The notes under the pieces are model-generated. The model searched no databases and was not told the origin of the DNA. It was given only the letters and a program-made list of their open reading frames with translations. Source: a bacterium (lineage in GTDB: Bacteria; JACRDZ01; JAQUKH01). From it: a DNA stretch of 39,838 nt. Below, one piece after another: positions 7,962 through 14,088 of this stretch (positions within the stretch are counted from its first letter, which is position 1; every line of letters starts with the position of its first letter). The stretch is from assembly GCA_040754625.1 (NCBI GenBank), contig JBFMCF010000112.1, positions 1 to 39,838 on the forward strand, read 5' to 3'. The translations under genes were made by a program, and so were the position numbers.

Positions 7962-8265
7962 AAATCAACCAGCCTTCTTTTAAAAGTCGGCTGAGAAAAT
8001 AATTAACATCGTCCTTTAATGTTTTCTCATCTGTTTCAAAACTCTTCAATATTTCTGACACTATCCCGTCCTCTCCTAAAGTTCCATCGGCCAGCATCCA
8101 AATCTTGCCTGCAACATAGTTCAGCTGGTGGACCACATCGGCAATAACCAATGTTACCACAGATTCTTCTGAAATATCCTCGCCGTTTCTCGCCCTTGCC
8201 AGTAATTCTTCTTCTTCAATCTCAACTCTCCAGACAATTTCAGGATTACGTTTTATTTTCTTCAC
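7939..8265 (-). CDS. PqqD-family peptide chaperone (GeoRSP-type)
   Basis: PqqD-like proteins bind a leader peptide and present it to a radical SAM/SPASM enzyme. Here IKRNPEIVWRVE opens the winged-helix fold, and LNYVAGKIWMLADGT, DGIVSEILKSFETDEKTLKD, DVNYFLSRLLKEGWL match the typical PqqD pattern ('N..A..IW.LLDG..T...I', 'D...FL..L...G.L'). The longer frame back to 8322 is translated mobile-element sequence. The likely start is GTG at 8265, created at the junction with that element, with AGGAAGG 5 nt upstream. This gives 108 residues. The stop overlaps the radical SAM gene by 23 bp. Confidence 0.82.
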   Translation of the reverse strand: MKKIKRNPEIVWRVEIEEEELLARARNGEDISEESVVTLVIADVVHQLNYVAGKIWMLADGTLGEDGIVSEILKSFETDEKTLKDDVNYFLSRLLKEGWLIYDENKNT

Positions 8266-8374
8266 CCAGCCCTTCCTTTTTAAGTTATCTTGTTTATATT
8301 CACTTCCCCAATGTTGCCACAACCCTTTTTGCCATTCCCTTGCATACCTTATATCTCAGGAAGGGCTGGGTTCA
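8261..8374 (-). mobile_element. Start-codon element E1 (MITE-like), upstream of pqqD-like gene
   Basis: Perfect 13-bp inverted repeats CCCAGCCCTTCCT (8265-8277) and AGGAAGGGCTGGG (8358-8370) bound 106 bp and are flanked by TTCA at 8261-8264 and 8371-8374. On the gene strand it reads TGAA, element, TGAA. The proximal arm supplies AGGAAGG, and its last G plus TGAA gives the GTG start of the pqqD-like gene. A weak third arm copy (9/13) is at 8318-8330. The far end starts a 9-codon frame (GTG at 8375, MNPALPEI). A strong native site AGGAGG (8402-8397) remains further upstream. Confidence 0.72.
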
Positions 8375-8422
8375 CGGTCTCTCCATATGGAATATACCTC
8401 CTGGTATATGAGAAGTTTCTTG

Positions 8423-9625
8423 TCAGGGTTTTTTATTGGACTTGGCTGTTTTAAACTTTGATAATTCCAATAACTTGTATGAAAGCTTTGCGATTGAAAA
8501 CTGGAATGTAGACGCTAAATTATTATTATCCAGAAATAAATTTACCTCAGCGGATTTCCTGAAATCCAGCAAACGGTTTAACCTGGTCTTTAAAACATAA
8601 TCATTATTCCTGTTGACCGCGCTTATAACCCGTTCTATTAAAGCATCCTGGTATGCAAGACTGTTCCTGACATCCCACAATTTTTCATAAGCTTTAAAAA
8701 ATTCGTATTCCTTTTTATTTTTGGATTCCATTTCTTCAATTTTATTTTGTTCGAACCTGCTGATGGGAATAAAGGCCGTATCATCTTTTTTGTCCCTTGT
8801 CATTTTTAAAGCCATATTACAATATCCCCTGCTTAATTGTATCATCTCATAAGACCGGACAAAATTTTTTCTCATATCTTTTTCGGCCATATCCCTGTAT
8901 TTCAGACCCTGATTAAAATACCATTCTACTTCCTCGTTTCCGCTTTGAAGCACATTATCCACATCATCTTTCACAAGATCATCCAAATCGGCGATTTTTT
9001 CTTTCATTATATTTTCTATCCCGCGTAACAATTCATCCACACTGAGTTTCATGGCGCTCAGCAAACAATCCATGGCGAAATTGATGGAATCCTGCGCAGA
9101 AATATATTCCCTGCGTTTGGTCTCAGCGCGGGCTTTTTCATAAGATAGTTTTGCCTGCTGGAACAAATCCTTTAATTTCGCGCTTATATCATTGAAATTA
9201 TTGTTAAAATAAAGTTTATTGCTGTATTCAAATAATGTTTCAAGCTGCTGCATCTTATTTTCCACCCTGTTTTTTAATTCATTTGATTCTGCATTTGATA
9301 AATTCAAAATTTTATTTGAAAGGTCTTCCGCCAACTCTATCTTTTTTATGGCCGCATTAAATTCTCCTTTTTCAATAAATTCTTTGGCCTGGGAGGCAAA
9401 CTCGATTGCTTTTTTCAAGGTTAAATGATAATCCCCGTTATAAAATTCAGAAATTAAAATTTCATATTCAATTAATTCCTGAAGTTTAAACATCTTTTCT
9501 TTTACCATTTCTTTTATATCAGAGGTGTCAAGCTCTTTATCGCTGTGTCGCTCCTCTGAATATGCAATAAAAACAGGGTGCAGCACGAAAATAAAAATTA
9601 TGCCGAATATAAATAACTTCTTCAT
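8423..9625 (-). CDS. Secreted alpha-helical protein of unknown function
   Basis: I do not recognise the family. The 400-residue product starts with a signal peptide (MKKLFIFGIIFIFVLHPVFI, then AYS/EE as a likely cleavage site). The remainder is almost wholly helical, charged and rich in K, E, L, N. It shows TPR-like spacing of A and L (YEILISEFYNGDYHLTLKKA, EFIEKGEFNAAIKKIELAED, RREYISAQDSINFAM), so several degenerate helical-hairpin repeats are plausible. There are no cysteine motifs or membrane segments after the signal. AAGGA stands 5 nt before the ATG. It lies 60 bp after trkH and 48 bp before element E1, on the same strand, so it could lead or belong to the GeoRSP run. Confidence 0.7.
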   Translation of the reverse strand: MKKLFIFGIIFIFVLHPVFIAYSEERHSDKELDTSDIKEMVKEKMFKLQELIEYEILISEFYNGDYHLTLKKAIEFASQAKEFIEKGEFNAAIKKIELAEDLSNKILNLSNAESNELKNRVENKMQQLETLFEYSNKLYFNNNFNDISAKLKDLFQQAKLSYEKARAETKRREYISAQDSINFAMDCLLSAMKLSVDELLRGIENIMKEKIADLDDLVKDDVDNVLQSGNEEVEWYFNQGLKYRDMAEKDMRKNFVRSYEMIQLSRGYCNMALKMTRDKKDDTAFIPISRFEQNKIEEMESKNKKEYEFFKAYEKLWDVRNSLAYQDALIERVISAVNRNNDYVLKTRLNRLLDFRKSAEVNLFLDNNNLASTFQFSIAKLSYKLLELSKFKTAKSNKKP

Positions 9626-9685
9626 TAATATCCTTGATTTATTTTATAAATTATATCATTTTTTCTTTTAATTTACTATCAAAAT

Positions 9686-11203
9686 TTAATTTATTACTCG
9701 TTTTTTGGGCGTGAAAAAATTAATTAAAACACCAAACAGGGTAAGAACAGAAACAAATTCCAGACGTCCAATCCACATTTCAATAATGTAAATAATTTTT
9801 AAAAGCGCCGGCATATCCGGATTGGTTATACCGCATGAAAGGCCGGAGTTGCTTCCCGCGGAAACAGCTTCAAAAAATGCCTCAATCGCCGAATAGCCGT
9901 AATACATTCCGAATATCGTACCGGTAAAATATGTCATCATGTAAAGCAGAATAATCATCATCGCGTTTTTGACAAGGGAGTTATCCAGAAGATAGTCACG
10001 TATATGATGAAATTTTTGTGAAACAACGGAAGATTCCGGGGAAATAAGCCTTCTTACTTCCTGGATTAAGCTTTTAAAAACTATACCGACTCTCAAGCTT
10101 TTAAAACCGCCGCCTGTGGAACAGGCGCAGGCGCCGATTGACATTGCAACAGAGACCCCCATCATGGCCAATGCCCCCCATTCTTTAACAAATTGTATCG
10201 CGTAAATCGTCATGTTGCCTGTGGTTGTATGGCCGGACAAAATTATGAAAAACGCCTTCCGGAAATTAATCAAAAAACCCGGGTATGTTCTTACCTGAAA
10301 TAATCCCCATATAAGAATTATAAAAGAAATTGAAAGAGTAACTATGAAAGACCTTATTTCAATATTTTCCCGCATTTCTTTTCTCTGGCCGGACCAGATT
10401 GCGTAATGAAGCGCGAAATTAAATGAGCCAAGAATACAAATAATCGTCACAACAGCGTCAATCCAGTAATTATGGTAATAAACAATATTCTGGGTCTGCG
10501 GGGCAAACCCCCCTGTGCTCCACGCCCCCATAAATAAGCATATGCCGTGGTATAAAGCCTTGAAAAAAGGAAGCCCGTCCGCCAATTCAATAATGGTAAG
10601 AATTGTGGTCCCAACCGCAAGGTACAAGAGGCTGATCATCCAGATTGCCCTGGATGTCTGGGCGACATTCGGCAAAAGTTTTTCTTCCCTGCCTTCACCG
10701 ACATACATTTTAAACATTCCCGATGTGCCTCCTACCATAAAACTGAGCGCAATAACCACTATCCCCTGCCCGCCGCAATAAGTTAAAATATGCCTGTAAA
10801 GATTCAACCCGTATGAAACATGGTCCAAATCCTTCATTAAAAAAAGCCCTGTAGTGGTAAAACCGCTCATTACATCGAAACAAGCGTCAAGATATGAACC
10901 CATTACCCCGCCAAGATAGTAAGGAATGGCGGCCAGGCACGTGGCAACTATCCAGCTGAAACCTACTGCGGACAGCCCCTGCGTCCACGACGGTGTCCTA
11001 TCCGTACGGCATAAAATCATAAACAAAAAACCGGCAGCCAGGGAAATTGAACCGCCGAGGACCAAATCAACGGCAGGGTTCCATTCTTTTAAAAGAAAAG
11101 ATATTACGGCTGGAATAAACAGGAGAAAACCCACCCCTGCGATAATTTTTGAACTAAGGAATATTATAATCTTTGCATCATCCGCATTAACCTTCGGGCT
11201 CAT
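9686..11203 (-). CDS. trkH: TrkH/KtrB-type potassium uptake channel subunit
   Basis: Integral membrane subunit that conducts K+ across the inner membrane. The 505-residue sequence has about ten or more hydrophobic segments. Four selectivity-filter loops are visible: SGFTTTGLF, GAWSTGGFAP, SGHTTTGNM and SAGSNSGLSCG, each carrying the conserved glycine. The GxxxK-type helix region and the conserved intracellular GREEKLLPN loop also fit TrkH. The start overlaps the OB-fold gene by 17 bp. Together with the two TrkA-type genes upstream it makes a complete Trk system. Confidence 0.95.
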   Translation of the reverse strand: MSPKVNADDAKIIIFLSSKIIAGVGFLLFIPAVISFLLKEWNPAVDLVLGGSISLAAGFLFMILCRTDRTPSWTQGLSAVGFSWIVATCLAAIPYYLGGVMGSYLDACFDVMSGFTTTGLFLMKDLDHVSYGLNLYRHILTYCGGQGIVVIALSFMVGGTSGMFKMYVGEGREEKLLPNVAQTSRAIWMISLLYLAVGTTILTIIELADGLPFFKALYHGICLFMGAWSTGGFAPQTQNIVYYHNYWIDAVVTIICILGSFNFALHYAIWSGQRKEMRENIEIRSFIVTLSISFIILIWGLFQVRTYPGFLINFRKAFFIILSGHTTTGNMTIYAIQFVKEWGALAMMGVSVAMSIGACACSTGGGFKSLRVGIVFKSLIQEVRRLISPESSVVSQKFHHIRDYLLDNSLVKNAMMIILLYMMTYFTGTIFGMYYGYSAIEAFFEAVSAGSNSGLSCGITNPDMPALLKIIYIIEMWIGRLEFVSVLTLFGVLINFFTPKKRVIN

Positions 11204-11687
11204 TTTCTTTTTCCTTTTTTCTTAAAAATATTTCAATTCCAAAAAGAATTACTGCAAAAATAAAAACCCCCGATGTTATTTTTAACCTTTTTTTGTCAAC
11301 GGGACGTGAAATATTACTGCCTTTTTTTAAAACATTAAGGGCATCCAAATGGATATCCACCTCGCCCATATGCTCGGGGCAGGCGCGATGGAATCTGCCA
11401 GTTATCTGGATAAAATCACCGGCGTGGTTATAATCGCCCGGGTGAGACATGTTTTTTGCCAATTCCGCAGGCATCCAGACGCCGATAGCATTGCTGCCAT
11501 CAGAAACATTGATCCACGCGAATTCTTTTTTATAGAAAATATCCCCTATAGTTTCACCTTTAACACAGACTTCTTTAAAATCATGTTCCCTCGCGTTTTC
11601 AATCAATTCAGTTACAGAAATAAAGGCGTAAGCGCCGGATATATAAGAAAATATTATTAAAAAAAACCAGAAAGATACTTTTTTCAC
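11187..11687 (-). CDS. Signal-peptide OB-fold protein with C-terminal membrane anchor, in the trk operon
   Basis: The longer frame back to 11729 is element sequence. The GTG at 11687, formed at the element junction with AGGAAGG 5 nt upstream, gives a good signal peptide (KKVSFWFFLIIFSYISGAYA). An OB-fold-like core follows: VCVKGETIGDIFYKKEFAWI, 'NVSDGSNAIGVWMP' and DFIQITGRFHRACPEHMGEV, similar to tRNA anticodon-binding-type OB domains in exported proteins. One transmembrane helix (about residues 134-153) and a charged tail end the 166-residue protein. A domain outside the cell with a C-terminal anchor is implied. The overlap with trkH suggests an accessory role in K+ uptake, which is only inference. 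Confidence 0.75.
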   Translation of the reverse strand: MKKVSFWFFLIIFSYISGAYAFISVTELIENAREHDFKEVCVKGETIGDIFYKKEFAWINVSDGSNAIGVWMPAELAKNMSHPGDYNHAGDFIQITGRFHRACPEHMGEVDIHLDALNVLKKGSNISRPVDKKRLKITSGVFIFAVILFGIEIFLRKKEKENEPEG

Positions 11688-11797
11688 CCAGCCCTTCCTT
11701 TTCTTTAATGATTTTATATTTCTAATCAATTTTCAGTAACTATTACTGTATTTTTAACCTCATCCTTCTTTTTTAAACTTAGGAAGGGCGAGGTTCA
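11683..11797 (-). mobile_element. Start-codon element E2 (MITE-like), upstream of the OB-fold gene
   Basis: Arms CCCAGCCCTTCCT (11687-11699) and AGGAAGGGCGAGG (11781-11793), 11 of 13 matching, bound 107 bp; TTCA flanks both sides (11683-11686, 11794-11797). The proximal arm gives AGGAAGG and the GTG start of the OB-fold gene. A third arm copy, CCTCATCCTTCTT, lies at 11758-11770. On the gene strand it pairs with the distal arm across a 10-nt loop, and it shares the distal arm's CCTC/GAGG change, which the proximal arm lacks. The distal end opens a 12-residue frame (11798-11760, MNLALPKFKKEG). Its ATG overlaps the stop of the 42-residue gene as ATGA. Confidence 0.7.
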
Positions 11798-11923
11798 TCT
11801 GGAAAGTATTTCTCCTATTATGAATATAAATGCCATAAGCAAAAACAAGGCAACAGAAAAACCAACTTCCGTTAAAATCCCTAAAAAAACATCTTTTAGC
11901 CAATTATTGCCATTTTTTAACAT
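11795..11923 (-). CDS. 42-residue single-span membrane protein in the trk operon
   Basis: A small frame in the gap between trkA and element E2. It translates as MLKNGNNWLKDVFLGILTEV followed by GFSVALFLLMAFIFIIGEIL and SR. A hydrophobic helix from about residue 12 to 38 suggests one membrane span with a polar N-terminus. It begins 8 bp after the stop of the upstream trkA gene and ends with the TGA that lies in the 4-bp repeat of element E2, so it sits exactly in the operon. I see no strong ribosome site. Small subunits such as KdpF exist for other K+ pumps, but there is no sequence likeness I can claim. It could also be a chance frame. Confidence 0.5.
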   Translation of the reverse strand: MLKNGNNWLKDVFLGILTEVGFSVALFLLMAFIFIIGEILSR

Positions 11924-11930
11924 TTTAATA

Positions 11931-12596
11931 TTAACTTATTTTTCCTATAAGAGAAGTAAGAAGGGACTGTTCATTTTCAACCGATGTTATAGCGATAACA
12001 TCATCTCCCGGGGTAAGGACTGTTTCACCTTTTGGAATAATTATATCACCCCCGCGCACAATGCTGACTAAAACAGAATTTGGAGGAAGTGTAATATCTT
12101 TAATCATTTTGCTGATAACAGGTGAACCTTCACCAAGGTCCACCCGGACCAGGGAAATATTTCCTTTTTTGAAACTTAACAAATTTATGAAATCATCCAG
12201 CGAAACTTCTTCCTCGACAATCTTCGCGATAATGGTGGTGCTGTTTACAGGGACATCAACACCCAATTCGGAAAAAATCGCTTCATTGTTCGGGTTGTTG
12301 ACACGCGCAACTGTGCGCAAAACATTATACCCTGTTTTTGCGAGCTGGCAGGCGACAAAATTGTCCTCATCGCTGCCTGTAACCGCCGCGAATACGTCCG
12401 TTTTTGCAATCCCGGCCTGTTCCAGTATATTAATATCACAGCCGTCCCCGTTAATGACCATTGAATCAATTTCATGGGCAATTTGTTCGCAGCGCGCCCT
12501 GTCTTTCTCTATTAAAGCAACATTATGCCCGTCCCTGGCCAATTTTTTAACCAAATAATATCCGACCTTGCCGCCGCCGACAACTACAATGTTCAC
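11931..12596 (-). CDS. trkA: TrkA-type RCK protein (NAD-binding plus TrkA-C), second copy
   Basis: Cytoplasmic gating subunit of a Trk potassium system. The N-terminal Rossmann fold starts MNIVVVGGGKVGYYLVKKLA (GxGxxG) with ALIEKD as the acidic end of beta-2, then VINGDGCD and AAVTGSDEDN. A TrkA-C domain occupies about residues 135-215 (LVRVDLGEGSPVISKM, LPPNSVLVSIVRGGDIIIPK). At 221 residues it is a one-RCK protein, half of the two-domain E. coli TrkA. The start is GTG at 12596, at the junction with element E3, with AGGAAGG 5 nt upstream. The pre-insertion start was probably ATG AAC with GGCGGAG at 12696-12690. Confidence 0.92.
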   Translation of the reverse strand: MNIVVVGGGKVGYYLVKKLARDGHNVALIEKDRARCEQIAHEIDSMVINGDGCDINILEQAGIAKTDVFAAVTGSDEDNFVACQLAKTGYNVLRTVARVNNPNNEAIFSELGVDVPVNSTTIIAKIVEEEVSLDDFINLLSFKKGNISLVRVDLGEGSPVISKMIKDITLPPNSVLVSIVRGGDIIIPKGETVLTPGDDVIAITSVENEQSLLTSLIGKIS

Positions 12597-12679
12597 CCCG
12601 CCCTTCCTTTCTAATTCTTAAGTTCACAGCCACATTTACCCTCACTCTTCCTTGTTACTATTAGGAAGGGCGGGGTTCA
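12592..12679 (-). mobile_element. Start-codon element E3 (MITE-like), upstream of second trkA
   Basis: Perfect 13-bp inverted repeats CCCCGCCCTTCCT (12596-12608) and AGGAAGGGCGGGG (12663-12675) bound 80 bp; TTCA flanks at 12592-12595 and 12676-12679. The proximal arm supplies the SD and the GTG start of trkA. A third arm, CCCTCACTCTTCCT, at 12639-12652 is preceded by TTTA and can pair with the distal arm over a 10-nt loop (11 Watson-Crick pairs plus one wobble, one bulge). The distal end begins a 12-residue frame, MNPALPNSNKEE (12680-12642). That frame has its own SD, GGCGGAG, 9 nt before the ATG; this is presumably the original trkA ribosome site. Confidence 0.75.
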
Positions 12680-12701
12680 TTTTCTTTTACTCCGCCTGTA
12701 C

Positions 12702-13349
12702 TTATTGAAAATAATCTGAATATTTTTCAAGTTTTTCCGACTTGACCATTGCGTAAATTATCACATTTTTCTCAATAACATAATCTTTCTCCGCCATATT
12801 CAATTTTTTATCCTTTTTCACCAGGATAATCTTAAATTCATTCTTTTTTTCTACCTCCCCCGCGGTTTTCCCGATCAAATCCTGGTTAGGAACAAAATTT
12901 ATTAACCTGACATCCCCGTTTTCTAAAATACTTGAATCGCTAGAATAATTAGTCTGGATAATCTTGTTTTTCATAAGCCTGGCGATTAAAGTCGTCCCGC
13001 CTACTACATCCAATCCCAGTTTAAAGTATGTTTTTTCTCTGCCGGGGTCATATATTCTTGCGACAATCTTGGGCACTTTGAAAATTCCCTTCGCGACCTG
13101 GGCAGCCATAATATTTGTATTGTCACGATTTGTTACTGCCGCGAAAGCATCCGCTTTTTCAATCCCGGCCTCTAACAAAACATTCTTGTCAAAACCGCTC
13201 CCGGTTACTGTCGCGCCGTTGAACCCCACACCAAGGCGGGTAAACGAATCCGGGTTTTTATCAACAACAACGACATTATGCCCGTCATTGCTTAAAATAT
13301 TTGCCAACTGCGCACCAACACGGCCGCATCCCACAATAATCACATACAT
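12702..13349 (-). CDS. trkA: TrkA-type RCK protein, first copy
   Basis: One-domain regulatory subunit of the potassium channel. Starts MYVIIVGCGRVGAQLANILS with GxGxxG and VVVDKNPDSF, then TVTGSGFD and AAVTNRDNTN, which is the NAD(H)/nucleotide-binding RCK pattern. A TrkA-C-like half occupies about residues 140-215. It is a paralogue of the next gene; the pair probably does the work of the two-domain TrkA. AAGGA stands about 7 nt before the ATG. The gene leads the operon trkA, trkA, 42-residue protein, OB-fold, trkH. It has a strong promoter about 130 bp upstream and a structured leader between. Confidence 0.92.
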   Translation of the reverse strand: MYVIIVGCGRVGAQLANILSNDGHNVVVVDKNPDSFTRLGVGFNGATVTGSGFDKNVLLEAGIEKADAFAAVTNRDNTNIMAAQVAKGIFKVPKIVARIYDPGREKTYFKLGLDVVGGTTLIARLMKNKIIQTNYSSDSSILENGDVRLINFVPNQDLIGKTAGEVEKKNEFKIILVKKDKKLNMAEKDYVIEKNVIIYAMVKSEKLEKYSDYFQ

Positions 13350-13470
13350 AGTGTTTCCTTTTATTTATAAAGAGTAAACAGGCCAAAACTTGAATTTACA
13401 AGTAAAATATTAATCACTCTGGTAACTGTGCTCCCTCATATTTTAAAGTAAACAGGCCAGAGCATAAATC
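13350..13470 (-). promoter_or_regulatory. Structured 5' leader of the trk operon with 13-bp direct repeats
   Basis: Transcription from the promoter at 13477-13504 gives a leader of about 120 nt. On the gene strand TGGCCTGTTTACT occurs twice (13459-13447 and 13385-13373), 74 bp apart. CTCTGG and CCAGAG can pair around the first copy, ACTTG/CAAGT forms a hairpin at 13403-13388, and GTTT/AAAC plus CTTT/AAAG can fold over the AAGGA site near the start. This looks like a cis-acting control region. I could not match it to the c-di-AMP (ydaO) riboswitch consensus. Confidence 0.45.
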
Positions 13471-13476
13471 TCCAAG

Positions 13477-13504
13477 ATTATATACTTAATAACCGGTTTG
13501 TCAA
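13477..13504 (-). promoter_or_regulatory. Sigma-70-type promoter of the trk operon
   Basis: Read leftward: TTGACA (13504-13499), 16-bp spacer, TATAAT (13482-13477), a full match in both hexamers. It is back to back with the rightward promoter at 13524, their -35 sites 19 bp apart. Confidence 0.8.
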
Positions 13505-13523
13505 GGGTAAAATGAAAAATCTC

Positions 13524-13552
13524 TTGACAAATATAATTGTTTTCACTATAAT
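13524..13552 (+). promoter_or_regulatory. Sigma-70-type promoter of the DUF2155-livK pair
   Basis: TTGACA (13524-13529), 17-bp spacer, TATAAT (13547-13552). The predicted start near 13559 leaves about 50 nt before the ATG at 13612, which has AAAGGGG just upstream. Confidence 0.82.
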
Positions 13553-13611
13553 ACTTTTGATTTTTTCCAATGTAAATATTTCAAAATAACTATTTGTGAA
13601 AGGGGCTAAAA

Positions 13612-14088
13612 ATGATTAATAAAAACAAGGTGAAAAAGATAGCATATATCGGATTATCCTTATGCTTTTTGATTTCATGCCAGAACAAAGAAAAATTGAC
13701 CGAAAAACAACAGGAATCGCAGCAAATTGTCCAGATGGTCCCTGGTGCGGGAAACGCATGGAAGTCAGTAAGACTGATAATAAAAAACAAAAAAGATCCA
13801 AAAGATAAAGGCAAAGATTTCGATGTGGAAATAGGGGTAAATCCCGTATCAATCCCAAATACAAATCTCAAGATTAAAATTGAAGAATTCTATCCTGATT
13901 TTTGCATGGACGGCCAGGGCAAAGCCGGGTCAAAAAGCACTACTTTGAACAATCCGGCTGCCCGCATAATTGTAGAACAAGAGGGAAAACCTCCATACCA
14001 GGGATGGTTATTTGCCAATTACCCGGATGTTCATGAGTTTCCAAGTGAAGAGATAAGTATCCGTTTAAATGACTTCATCAAAAAATAA
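13612..14088 (+). CDS. DUF2155-type lipoprotein
   Basis: The signal peptide ends with LCFLISC (Cys at residue ~20), a lipobox. The core KIKIEEFYPDFCMDGQGKAG with NNPAARIIVEQEGKPPYQGW and LFANYPDVHEF matches the DUF2155 (COG4765) pattern, where the CMDG cysteine and GWLFA..P..H are conserved. At 158 residues this is a normal size. The start has AAAGGGG 6 nt upstream. The stop overlaps the next start (TAATG), so it is coupled to livK. Function is unknown for the family; linkage to an amino-acid binding protein may be incidental. Confidence 0.82.
   Translation: MINKNKVKKIAYIGLSLCFLISCQNKEKLTEKQQESQQIVQMVPGAGNAWKSVRLIIKNKKDPKDKGKDFDVEIGVNPVSIPNTNLKIKIEEFYPDFCMDGQGKAGSKSTTLNNPAARIIVEQEGKPPYQGWLFANYPDVHEFPSEEISIRLNDFIKK

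Noticed and set aside
8266-8322. N-terminal extension of the PqqD-like protein sharing RKGWVKK with the extension of the OB-fold gene
   Set aside because: The shared peptide comes from the proximal arm of the elements, not from protein homology; the GTG starts are better.
11683-12679. Self-splicing intron or translational bypass element at the start codons
   Set aside because: Far too short for group I or II introns, and the rebuilt ribosome site makes splicing or bypass unnecessary; kept only as a remote idea.
13350-13470. c-di-AMP (ydaO-type) riboswitch before the trk genes
   Set aside because: The context fits, but I could not find the conserved core sequences; only an unclassified structured leader is claimed.
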